NCBI GenBank assembly: GCA_964565715.1
Contig: CAZMGG010000210.1
Location: 1 to 6,275, forward strand
Origin: CAZMGG01 sp964565715
GTDB taxonomy: Bacteria > Planctomycetota > UBA1135 > UBA2386
Direction of reading: 5' to 3'
Length of the DNA stretch: 6,275 nucleotides
Made by a program: the position numbers and the translations under genes. How positions within the stretch are numbered: position 1 is the first letter of the stretch; each line of letters starts with the position of its first letter. This document shows positions 1 to 5,823 of this stretch, piece after piece. The notes beneath the pieces are model-generated. The model had not been told where the DNA came from. It did not search any database and was given only the letters and a program-made list of their open reading frames with translations.

Positions 1-975
1 GTCGACGGCATCCCGTTCATCGTCATGAGCTACGCCGGCCAGGAGACCCTGCGCAAGCGGCTGGAGGCCGGCCGGCTGCCGCGGGAGGAGGCGCTGCGCA
101 TCTTCGTGCAGGCCGCCCGCGGCGTGCAGGCCCTGCACGAGCACTCGCTGGTGCACTTCGACCTGAAGCCCGCCAACATCTTCCTGAAGGGCGACATCGC
201 CCGGGTCGGCGACTACGGGCTGTCCAAGCTGGTCACCGAGTCGCGCAACTCGCTGTCGTTCGGCCGCGGCACGCCCTACTACATGGCCCCGGAGATGCTG
301 CAGCGGAAGGGCGACGCGCGCTCCGACATCTACTCGCTGGGCATCGTGCTCTACGAGTGCCTGTGCGGCGACGTGCCGTTCAAGGGCGACTCCGAGTGGG
401 AGGTGCTGCGCAAGCACGAACGGGAGGCGCCGGGATATCCCGAATGGCTGACCGCCGGCGACCGGGCGATCCTCGACCGCTGCCTCGCCAAGGACCCGGC
501 GAAGCGCTTCGCCAGCGTCGCCGACCTGTTGCGGGCGCTGCAGGCGCCGGTGGCGCTGGGCGAGAGCATCGTGCTGCCGGTGGGCCGGCGCCCGATCGCC
601 CCGCCGGCGAGGCCGCAACCGCAGCCGCAGGAACCGGCCGCCGCCCCGCCGCCCCTGCCCGACCGCGGCGCCGCCGCGCCGCCGACCGGGGGCGACAGCC
701 CCTACGGCATGCCGTGGCAGGAGCCCGCCCCGTCCCGTGGCATCGTCGGCTGGCTGGTGCGGTCGATCTTCCGCGTGTTCGAAGCGGTCATCTACCTGGT
801 GCTGCTGCCGGTGCGGGCGGTGAGCCTGCTGGCCGGCCGGGGCCTGGTGTGGCTGTTGCGCCTGCCGTTGCGTATCCTCCGCGCCGCGGTGCAGCTGGTC
901 GGCTGGGTCGCCGTGGCGGCGCTGGTGCTGCTGGCGGTGATGGCGGCCCTGGCGCTCCTGCAGTCCGCGTTCTGA
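1..975 (+). CDS. Serine/threonine protein kinase, 3' part only, with C-terminal membrane segments
   Basis: The frame is open from base 1 and begins inside a Hanks-type kinase domain, at the hinge/subdomain V region (IPFIVMSYAG). The Gly-rich loop, ATP-binding Lys and helix-C Glu lie outside the window. Visible: catalytic loop HFDLKPAN at 154-177 (catalytic Asp at 160-162, Lys at 166-168), metal-binding DYG in place of DFG at 211-219, TPYYMAPE at 271-294, and DIYSLG of subdomain IX near 328-345. The Arg of HRD is Phe, so this is a non-RD kinase, but catalytic residues are kept and activity is plausible. A Pro/Ala-rich linker (about 580-735) follows, then two hydrophobic segments (about 778-837 and 889-960) separated by a basic hydrophobic stretch, so the kinase is probably anchored in the inner membrane with the catalytic domain in the cytoplasm. 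It lacks an extracellular sensor after the last segment. The stop is 18 nt before a sigma factor gene, suggesting co-transcription. Substrate unknown; the adjacent sigma or zinc-finger protein is a candidate by inference only. Confidence 0.93.
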   Translation, partial: VDGIPFIVMSYAGQETLRKRLEAGRLPREEALRIFVQAARGVQALHEHSLVHFDLKPANIFLKGDIARVGDYGLSKLVTESRNSLSFGRGTPYYMAPEMLQRKGDARSDIYSLGIVLYECLCGDVPFKGDSEWEVLRKHEREAPGYPEWLTAGDRAILDRCLAKDPAKRFASVADLLRALQAPVALGESIVLPVGRRPIAPPARPQPQPQEPAAAPPPLPDRGAAAPPTGGDSPYGMPWQEPAPSRGIVGWLVRSIFRVFEAVIYLVLLPVRAVSLLAGRGLVWLLRLPLRILRAAVQLVGWVAVAALVLLAVMAALALLQSAF

Positions 976-993
976 CCCCCGACGACGACCGCC

Positions 994-1647
994 ATGACCC
1001 AAGGCCCCCACGACATCGAGCGGCTGCAGGCGATGGACGAGGCTGCCTGGGCGGATCTGCAGGAGGACTACTTCCGGCGGATCTACTTCTTCGTCAAGCG
1101 CTACGTGGACGACCACCAGACCGCCGAGGACGTGACCCAGGACGTGTTCCTCGGCGCGGTGCGCGGGATCGCCGGCTTCGATCGCGCCTACACCCTGGAC
1201 CAGTTCCTGTTCGGCATCGCCCGCAACCGGGTGATCGACCACTACCGCAAGCACAAGATCAGCTTGGTGCCCGCCAAGGGCGACGACGACGCCGATCGCA
1301 GCTCGATCTGGCTCGAGAACATGGCCCACGAGGGCACGGCGGCGCCGGCCCAGGCGGTGGTGCACGGCGAGAACAAGGGCCGCCAGCGGCAGGTGCTGGC
1401 CGACATCCTCAAGGAGTTCGTCGGCGAGCTGTGGGCCGCCGGCGAGTTCCAGAAGCTGCAGGTGCTCGAGTACCTGTTCGTGCTCGGCGGTCGCAACAAG
1501 GACGCGGCGAAGCGGTTCGGCATCGCCGACGAGCGGGCGGTGGCCGGGATCAAGTTCCGCGCCATCGAGAAGCTGCGCTCCCTGGCCCGGCAGAACGACC
1601 CGAACCACTCCCTGTTCCTGGGCCTGTGGGAGCCCGGTGCCCGATGA
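994..1647 (+). CDS. ECF-like sigma-70 family RNA polymerase sigma factor
   Basis: This 217-aa protein should direct RNA polymerase to a specific promoter set. Region sigma2 covers about residues 20-88: YFRRIYFFVKRYVDD, then the acidic 2.2 core TAEDVTQDVFLGAV that contacts the beta' subunit, then FGIARNRVIDHYRKHK in the 2.3/2.4 DNA-binding part. A long acidic, poorly conserved linker (about 89-130) leads to a divergent sigma4 domain (about 135-198) whose helix-turn-helix is around KDAAKRFGIADERAVAGIKFRAIEKL. There is no sigma1 or sigma3, consistent with the ECF group. The acidic residues of 2.2 are kept, unlike the ECF43 type in which a kinase supplies the missing charge by phosphorylation. 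The ATG at 994 is chosen because it precedes the sigma2 domain and follows the kinase stop by 18 nt; no convincing Shine-Dalgarno is seen. It overlaps the next gene by 4 nt. I cannot assign an ECF subgroup. Confidence 0.9.
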   Translation: MTQGPHDIERLQAMDEAAWADLQEDYFRRIYFFVKRYVDDHQTAEDVTQDVFLGAVRGIAGFDRAYTLDQFLFGIARNRVIDHYRKHKISLVPAKGDDDADRSSIWLENMAHEGTAAPAQAVVHGENKGRQRQVLADILKEFVGELWAAGEFQKLQVLEYLFVLGGRNKDAAKRFGIADERAVAGIKFRAIEKLRSLARQNDPNHSLFLGLWEPGAR

Positions 1648-1955
1648 GCGAGCCGCCGCGCATCGATGCCGAGCTCGAGGCCCGGCTGGCCTTCACGGTG
1701 GCCGCGGTCTGGCGCGAGGAGCGGATCTCCTGCCCGCATCCGGACATCCTGCAGAGCTGGGCCAGCGGCGGCCTGGAAGGCGGCGCCGCCGAGTTCGTCG
1801 CCTTCCACCTCCGGGAGAGCCAGTGCCCCTACTGCAAGGCGGTGCTGGACGACCTGGCGGCCCGCGACGGCGAGGCCCGCCATCCGAAGCTGGCCGGCCT
1901 GCGCGACCGGCTGATGCGCTCCACGGTCGCCGCCCTGCGGCAGACCCGGGCCTGA
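1644..1955 (+). CDS. Small zinc-finger (HC2/ZAS-like) protein, candidate anti-sigma factor
   Basis: This is a 103-aa soluble protein with no membrane segment. Its likely Zn ligands are Cys30 (SCPHPDIL), His55, Cys61 and Cys64 (FHLRESQCPYCKAVL). The order Cys, about 24 residues, His, then CxxC, with the LQSWASGGL helix between, is that of zf-HC2/ZAS anti-sigma domains, but the spacing from His to the first Cys is five residues rather than the usual three. A charged helical tail (about 80-101) could contact a sigma factor. The start ATG at 1644 lies in ATGA, overlapping the sigma stop by 4 nt, so the two are probably translationally coupled, as is common for sigma/anti-sigma pairs. The same frame is open far upstream, but that part is only a shadow of the kinase and sigma genes. 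Anti-sigma function is inferred from motif and position; a partner protein of different role is possible. Confidence 0.82.
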   Translation: MSEPPRIDAELEARLAFTVAAVWREERISCPHPDILQSWASGGLEGGAAEFVAFHLRESQCPYCKAVLDDLAARDGEARHPKLAGLRDRLMRSTVAALRQTRA

Positions 1956-1975
1956 CGGCCGGCGGCGGCGACGGT

Positions 1976-1992
1976 GGCCGGGTTTTCCGGCC
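1976..1992 (+). terminator. Short hairpin after the kinase-sigma-zinc finger operon
   Basis: A perfect 6-bp inverted repeat GGCCGG/CCGGCC encloses the 5-nt loop GTTTT, 20 nt after the zinc-finger gene stop. No T-tract follows, so intrinsic termination is doubtful; it could instead be an mRNA-stabilising stem or chance in GC-rich DNA. Confidence 0.3.
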
Positions 1993-2069
1993 GCATCCCG
2001 AATAAGCCGCCCCCCGCCTCGCATCACCCTCCAGTTCGGGGCCGCACCCGGCTCCCGCGATCCCCAAAC

Positions 2070-2074
2070 GGAGG
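2070..2074 (+). promoter_or_regulatory. Shine-Dalgarno that fixes the start of the coiled-coil gene
   Basis: GGAGG sits 4 nt before the ATG at 2079. It is one of the few clear ribosome binding sites in the window, and it decides against the in-frame GTG at 1974, which would add a proline- and arginine-rich non-conserved extension overlapping the hairpin. Confidence 0.7.
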
Positions 2075-2078
2075 CGAC

Positions 2079-2912
2079 ATGATCATCAAGGCAGTCAAGT
2101 GGACCATCCTCGGCACCCTCGTCCTGGGCGGCGCCGGTTTCCTGCTGTTCGGCACCAACCTGGGCAGCTACGTCGGCACCATGGCCTCGTCCATCAAGGA
2201 CGGCGTCGAGGAGAGCATCCCGGTCGAGTTCGAGCTGAAGCGGGCGGAGAAGCTGATCCGCGCCATCGAGCCGCAGATCGAGTCCTGCAAGCGCGACGTG
2301 GCCCGGGCCGAGGTCGAGCTGGAGGAGCTCCAGGAGTCGGTGGAGGGCATGGCCAAGGTCGTGGCCCACGAGGAGGCGCGCCTGAAGAGCGGCGCCCGCC
2401 TGCTCAACGGCGACGGCAGCGCGACCTACGAGCTGGCTTCGGACAAGCTGGCGCGCCGCCGGGTCGAGATCGACCTGGCCCGCACGCTGGACTCGTTCCG
2501 CAACAACCAGAACATCCTGAAGACCAAGCGTGCCCTGATCGAGCGGCAGGCCGAGGCGGTGGCCGCGGCCCAGACCCGGCTGACCTCGGTGCGCGCCGAG
2601 AAGGAGACGCTGGAGGACCAGATCCGCGTCCTGAAGACCCAGCAGCAGTGGGTCGAGTCGATGGCCGCGCAGAGCAAGCGGTTCGACCTCGACGACAGCG
2701 CGCTGAGCCAGGCCAAGGAGGCCCTGACCAAGGTGCGCAAGCGCCTGGACGTGGCCCAGAAGATGCTCGAGAACGACGTGATCTTCCACGGTGACGAGCC
2801 GGTGGCCGATGCGATCGCCACCCGCGACGTGCTGAAGGAGATCGCCGACGAGTTCGGCCGCACCGCGCCGGCGCCGGTGCGCACCGCGGCCGTGGTCGAG
2901 ACCGGCCGCTGA
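2079..2912 (+). CDS. Membrane-anchored coiled-coil protein of unknown function
   Basis: This 277-aa protein has a short basic N-terminus (MIIKAVKW), one hydrophobic segment at about residues 9-25 (uncleaved anchor likely), the stretch TNLGSYVGTMASSIKDGVEESIPVEFEL, and then long charged heptad-like helices at about 50-105 and 120-235. A break near 107-120 contains Gly/Asn (LLNGDGSATYELA). A conserved-looking motif, FDLDDSALSQAKEALTKVRKRLDVAQ, ends the coil, followed by a loose tail. The layout recalls PspA/IM30-type envelope-stress proteins, but a PspA has no N-terminal membrane span, so I do not name it so. From memory, similar proteins recur in planctomycetes near ECF sigma genes; this is recollection, not a search result. 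It has its own Shine-Dalgarno and lies 123 nt after the sigma/zinc-finger operon, so it may be co-transcribed with it or be its target. A role in envelope structure or stress is inference. Confidence 0.87.
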   Translation: MIIKAVKWTILGTLVLGGAGFLLFGTNLGSYVGTMASSIKDGVEESIPVEFELKRAEKLIRAIEPQIESCKRDVARAEVELEELQESVEGMAKVVAHEEARLKSGARLLNGDGSATYELASDKLARRRVEIDLARTLDSFRNNQNILKTKRALIERQAEAVAAAQTRLTSVRAEKETLEDQIRVLKTQQQWVESMAAQSKRFDLDDSALSQAKEALTKVRKRLDVAQKMLENDVIFHGDEPVADAIATRDVLKEIADEFGRTAPAPVRTAAVVETGR

Positions 2913-2932
2913 CCCGAAGGGATCCGGGCCGG

Positions 2933-2991
2933 CCCCTGTGCGCGGCGGTCGTCGGCGGTGACGCCGGCGGCCGCCGCCGCGCGTACAGGGG
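2933..2991. terminator. Long GC-rich hairpin between convergent genes (bidirectional terminator candidate)
   Basis: The outer arms 2933-2939 (CCCCTGT) and 2985-2991 (ACAGGGG) pair over 7 bp. After a 2-nt bulge (2983-2984), 2940-2948 pairs with 2974-2982 over 9 bp. The inner stem 2949-2957/2962-2970 (with two G-U pairs) closes the tetraloop GTGA at 2958-2961, a GNRA loop in the plus-strand RNA. It lies 20 nt after the coiled-coil gene stop and 14 nt beyond the stop of the minus-strand lipoprotein gene. No T-tract follows on either strand, so it would be a U-less or Rho-assisted terminator, or an RNA-protecting 3' stem. Confidence 0.6.
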
Positions 2992-3005
2992 ATCACACCG
3001 GCGCG

Positions 3006-3659
3006 CTACCGCTGCGGCACCGGCCCGATCCGGTCGACCTTCCACTCGCAGCCGATCTCGGCGCGGATGAGCTGGTCGACGGTGACCTGCTCGCTGCCCT
3101 CGTGCGGGAAGACGATCGGGTCGAGGGTGAGCCGGGACGCCTCGTCCTCGTCGGCCGGCTGGATGCGGGCGTTGCCGTTCAGCGTGCGCAGGAAGCCGCC
3201 GGCCTCCTTCGCCGTGCCGTCGGCGGCGGCGAACTGCACCGACCAGTAGGGCTGCCGCACCAGATCGATGCGCACGTCGTGGCCCTCGACGGCGACGACG
3301 AAGGTCGCCCCGTCGGCGGTCCGCCGCTCCGGCTCGCCGACCGCCGCGTAGCCCAGCAGATGCAGCGGGACCTCCTTCTTCAGGTGCTCCCAGGCCAGCG
3401 CGGCCACCAGCGAGCCGCCGAGCCCGTGCTCGCGCCGCAGCCGGGCCTTGTGGTCCGCCGACAGGCTGCGGTAGGCGATCACCGCGTCGTCGCGGCGCGC
3501 GGCCTCGAGGAACGTGGCCAGGGCGGCCCGCGGCGAGTCGTAGGCGATCGGCACCCAGGGGCTGCGGTCCGGCCCGCAGAACAGGCGTGCCATCGAACAG
3601 CAGCCGCCGAGCGGCAGGGCGGCGGTCAGGGTGAGCAGGGCCAGGACGGGGCTTTTCAT
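3006..3659 (-). CDS. Predicted lipoprotein with possible NTF2-like domain
   Basis: This 217-aa protein starts with a lipoprotein signal peptide: MKSP, a hydrophobic stretch, and the lipobox LGGC with Cys20 as the lipidation site (a second Cys follows). It should be exported by Sec, lipidated, and held on a membrane facing the periplasm. The mature part begins near DSPRAALATFLEAARRDDAVIAYRSLS (about residues 41-67), a helical pattern common at the start of NTF2-like or DUF4878-like folds. It continues with mixed alpha/beta sequence ending in a strand-rich region (GCEWKVDRIGPVPQR). No catalytic motif is seen and I do not recognise a named family. It is transcribed divergently from the DUF1573 gene and converges on the coiled-coil gene. 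The ATG at 3659 (minus strand) is chosen because it gives a textbook signal peptide; its Shine-Dalgarno is weak. Confidence 0.85.
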   Translation of the reverse strand: MKSPVLALLTLTAALPLGGCCSMARLFCGPDRSPWVPIAYDSPRAALATFLEAARRDDAVIAYRSLSADHKARLRREHGLGGSLVAALAWEHLKKEVPLHLLGYAAVGEPERRTADGATFVVAVEGHDVRIDLVRQPYWSVQFAAADGTAKEAGGFLRTLNGNARIQPADEDEASRLTLDPIVFPHEGSEQVTVDQLIRAEIGCEWKVDRIGPVPQR

Positions 3660-3686
3660 CGCTGGGAGTTCCGGTGGGCCTGGGGC

Positions 3687-3692
3687 TATACT
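3687..3692 (+). promoter_or_regulatory. Candidate -10 element in the divergent intergenic region
   Basis: TATACT matches the sigma70 -10 consensus at 5 of 6 bases and is a rare AT-rich island in the 104-nt gap between the lipoprotein and DUF1573 genes. No good -35 box lies 16-18 nt upstream. Initiation about 7 nt downstream would leave a leader of roughly 65 nt before the ATG at 3764 and would exclude the in-frame ATG at 3674. The reverse strand reads TATAGC over the shifted site, so a role in the divergent lipoprotein promoter is also possible. Confidence 0.4.
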
Positions 3693-3763
3693 GGGCCGTC
3701 CCTTTTTCCACAGAGAGGTGGCAGGGCTGCTGCCCGACGGCCCGGCCCCAGAGCATCGTTCCC

Positions 3764-5020
3764 ATGGACTCTCCGCGCTCCCGTTTTGTCGTCAATTCGT
3801 TCCTGCCGGCGCTCGTCGCCCTCTCCCTGACCGCTTGGGCGGTGGGGCAAGGCCCGGTCAAGGAAGCCGGCGTCGAAGGGGATCGGCCGGTCAAGACCCT
3901 CGGGGTCGGCGACCAGTTGCCGCCGGGCAAGACGCCGGTGCTTCCCGGCAGCGGCCAGCAGGGCACGGGCCAGAACAGGAATTCCTGGTTCGAGAACACC
4001 GATCTCGACCTCGGCACCTACTTCCACCACGAGCACGCGGTCGGCAAGTACAAGTTCAAGAACCCCACCGACAAGGTCCAGGAGTGGCGGAACCTCACCG
4101 GCAGCTGCACCTGCTCCCAGGCCTTCATCCGGTTCGCCGCCGGCACCGGTGACGGTGTCGTCCACCAGGAGTTCGAGCTGACCGGCAAGCCGGCCTCGCT
4201 CTACCGGGTGACCCAGGGCCCCAACGGCCCGGAGAAGGTCAAGGTCACCACCCTCGACGTGCCGCCGGGCGCCGAGGGCGAGGTCGAGGTGCACATGGAG
4301 ATGAACGGCATCACCGGGGTGCGCGAGGCGAGCCTCGACATCTACACCACCGACCCGGAGCTGCCGCTGTCCAAGCTCAAGTTCCGCGCCACCGGCGCCG
4401 TGATGTTCCAGCTGGTGCCCAACGAGGTGAACCTCAACAAGATGACCTGGAACCAGCAGAAGGACTGGTCGGTGCAGGTCACCTCGCCGGTGCAGAAGGA
4501 CTTCAACATCACCGGCCACGACCCGCTGCCGCCCGACATGACCGTCGCCTACGAGAAGGTGATGAACGGCGACACCGCGACCTGGACGATCCGCGGCACC
4601 TACGGGCCGCTGAAGGCCGAGACCGGCGGCGGCGGCGTGATCAACTTCCGCAGCGACCTGCGCGGCAACCCGACCTTCCAGGTGCGGGTGCTGGCCTTCG
4701 TCGAGGGCCCGCTGGAGGTCAAGCCGGGCACCTTCCTGACCATGGGCATGATCAAGCACGGCACCGAGAAGGTGTCGCGCGTGTCGTTCGAGCCCAACGA
4801 CGGCACCGACCTGGAGGCCGTGACCCTGCGGTTCGAGAAGCTCAGCGTCGACGAGAAGTTCGTCACCGCCCGCACCATCAAGGAGGGCAAGGTCCTGCAC
4901 GTCGAGGTCGACATCAGCAAGGACGCGCCGACCGGCCTGCTGCGCGGCGACCTGGTGGTCGAGCTGAACCACCCGGCGATCAAGGAGAAGCGGATCCTGT
5001 TCAACGGTTTCGTGCGTTGA
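3764..5020 (+). CDS. Secreted DUF1573-domain protein
   Basis: This 418-aa protein has a Sec signal peptide (MDSPRSRF, then a hydrophobic core to about residue 26, with probable cleavage near AWA/VGQ). A Pro/Gly-rich linker (about 30-72) leads to a DUF1573-like domain at about 78-125: ENTDLDLGTYFHHEHAVGKYKFKN, then SCTCSQAFIRF with Cys115 and Cys117 in the family's typical SCxC position. The rest (about 135-418) is beta-rich, like further Ig-type repeats: EVNLNKMTWNQQKDWSVQVTS and FLTMGMIKHGTEKVSRVSF look like two later copies of the same fold without the cysteines. DUF1573 proteins are common in Planctomycetes and Bacteroidetes; their biochemical role is not established. The start is set at 3764 because it gives a clean signal peptide; an in-frame ATG at 3674 would add 30 non-signal-like residues and lies upstream of the TATACT box. 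Its stop overlaps the next gene, so the two are probably one operon. Confidence 0.9.
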   Translation: MDSPRSRFVVNSFLPALVALSLTAWAVGQGPVKEAGVEGDRPVKTLGVGDQLPPGKTPVLPGSGQQGTGQNRNSWFENTDLDLGTYFHHEHAVGKYKFKNPTDKVQEWRNLTGSCTCSQAFIRFAAGTGDGVVHQEFELTGKPASLYRVTQGPNGPEKVKVTTLDVPPGAEGEVEVHMEMNGITGVREASLDIYTTDPELPLSKLKFRATGAVMFQLVPNEVNLNKMTWNQQKDWSVQVTSPVQKDFNITGHDPLPPDMTVAYEKVMNGDTATWTIRGTYGPLKAETGGGGVINFRSDLRGNPTFQVRVLAFVEGPLEVKPGTFLTMGMIKHGTEKVSRVSFEPNDGTDLEAVTLRFEKLSVDEKFVTARTIKEGKVLHVEVDISKDAPTGLLRGDLVVELNHPAIKEKRILFNGFVR

Positions 5021-5805
5021 GCGGACCGGATGGCCTCCGGCGCCTGCTGCTGGAGGGCAAGATCGTCGACGCCGACGCCCTGCAGCGCGGCGACGCGGCG
5101 GCGAAGCAGAAGGGCCTGCCCCTCGAGCGGGCCCTCGTGCAATTGGGCCTCGCCGACGAGGCGGCGGTGTGGCGCGCCCTGGCCAAGGCCCATGGCCTGA
5201 AGTTCGTCGATCCCGGCAAGCTGACTCCGTCGCCGGAGGCCGAGGGCCGGATCCCGAAGGAGCAGATCGAGCAGAACGAGGCGCTGCCGGTCATGCTGCG
5301 CGACGGCGTCCTGTGGATCGCCATCGACGATCCGCTGAAGACCTTCGTCGCCGACAACCTGGCCTTCTTCGCCGGCTGCACCGTGCAGTGCGCCCTGATG
5401 CCGCCGGGCGCGCTGCGCAGCCACCTGCGGCGGGTGGTGGGGGGCGGTGACGCGCCGGCCGCCGCCGCCACGGGCGCCCGCGGCAAGGGCGTCGCCGCCG
5501 AGGGCGACGACGCGCCGATCATCCGGCTGGTGTCGCGCACGATCGAGGAGGCCCTGGAGGCGCGGGCCAGCGACATCCACGTCGAGCCCTTCGCCGGCCG
5601 GATCCGCGTGCGCTACCGCGTCGACGGCGTGCTGCGCGTCGCCGCCGAGCCCCCGCCGCACTTGTCGAGCCCGCTCATCAGCCGGCTCACGCTCCACGCC
5701 GCGCGGATCGTCTTCGACCACCCCGACGGCCGCGGCCAGGTCGCTTACGAAGCGCCGCTGCCCAAGGACCTGCGGGCCACCCTCAACCAGCTCCGCCGGG
5801 TCTGA
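5017..5805 (+). CDS. GspE/PilB-like protein, truncated before the ATPase core and joined to a foreign C-terminus
   Basis: The 262-aa frame begins with a MshEN/T2SSE_N-like region (residues 1-140). It holds two tandem helical repeats (GLRRLLLEGKIVDADALQ and PLERALVQLGLADEAAVW), then FVDPGKL and DGVLWIAIDDPLKTFVADNL. After an Ala/Gly linker it enters the N2 part of secretion ATPases: DAPIIRLVSRTIEEALEA, RASDIHVEPFAGRIRVRYRVDGVL and PPHLSSPLISRL (166-224). Full GspE/PilB proteins run to about 550-600 aa with Walker A, Asp/His boxes and Walker B. Here all of these are missing: from about residue 225 the sequence changes to an RluA-like tail. As written it could not hydrolyse ATP to drive type II secretion or type IV pilus assembly. 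The TTG start overlaps the DUF1573 stop (TTGA), implying translational coupling. MshEN domains can bind c-di-GMP, but the RLG positions here are altered. Treat the gene as broken or as an assembly chimera. Confidence 0.8.
   Translation: MSGPDGLRRLLLEGKIVDADALQRGDAAAKQKGLPLERALVQLGLADEAAVWRALAKAHGLKFVDPGKLTPSPEAEGRIPKEQIEQNEALPVMLRDGVLWIAIDDPLKTFVADNLAFFAGCTVQCALMPPGALRSHLRRVVGGGDAPAAAATGARGKGVAAEGDDAPIIRLVSRTIEEALEARASDIHVEPFAGRIRVRYRVDGVLRVAAEPPPHLSSPLISRLTLHAARIVFDHPDGRGQVAYEAPLPKDLRATLNQLRRV
5689..5805 (+). pseudogene. C-terminal remnant of an RluA-family pseudouridine synthase
   Basis: The last 38 residues of the preceding frame do not resemble a secretion ATPase. LHAARIVFDHPDGRG followed by EAPLPKDLRATLNQLRRV and a stop fits the usual ending of RluA/RluC/RluD-type 23S rRNA or tRNA pseudouridine synthases: LHA(A/W)xLxFxHP, a short turn, then (E)APLPxDLxxLLxxLR. 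The catalytic HRLD region and S4 domain are absent. Whether a full gene exists elsewhere in this genome cannot be seen here. The assignment rests on motif memory over a short stretch. Confidence 0.65.
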
Positions 5806-5823
5806 GCCGTATCGCCCTGCCGG

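Noticed and set aside
357..1643. Long plus-strand open frame upstream of and in frame with the zinc-finger gene
   Set aside because: It overlaps the kinase and sigma genes in another frame and is dominated by Arg/Gly/Ala/Pro with no domain; only its last part from ATG 1644 is a gene.
1974..2078. Upstream GTG start for the coiled-coil gene
   Set aside because: The ATG at 2079 has a good Shine-Dalgarno and starts directly before the membrane anchor; the extension overlaps a hairpin and looks non-coding.
1242..2996. 584-codon open frame on the minus strand
   Set aside because: It lies antisense to the sigma, zinc-finger and coiled-coil genes. Its low-complexity Gly/Leu/Arg/His composition is typical of GC-rich shadow frames.
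3674..3763. Upstream ATG start for the DUF1573 gene
   Set aside because: It adds 30 residues that would hide the signal peptide, and it lies upstream of the TATACT element.
2404..4017. 537-codon open frame on the minus strand
   Set aside because: It overlaps the coiled-coil, lipoprotein and DUF1573 genes, each with much better domain evidence, and is Arg/Pro-rich without motifs.
3686..4972. 428-codon open frame on the minus strand opposite the DUF1573 gene
   Set aside because: Shadow of codon bias; repetitive Val/Leu/Gly/His composition, while the plus strand has a signal peptide and DUF1573 motif.
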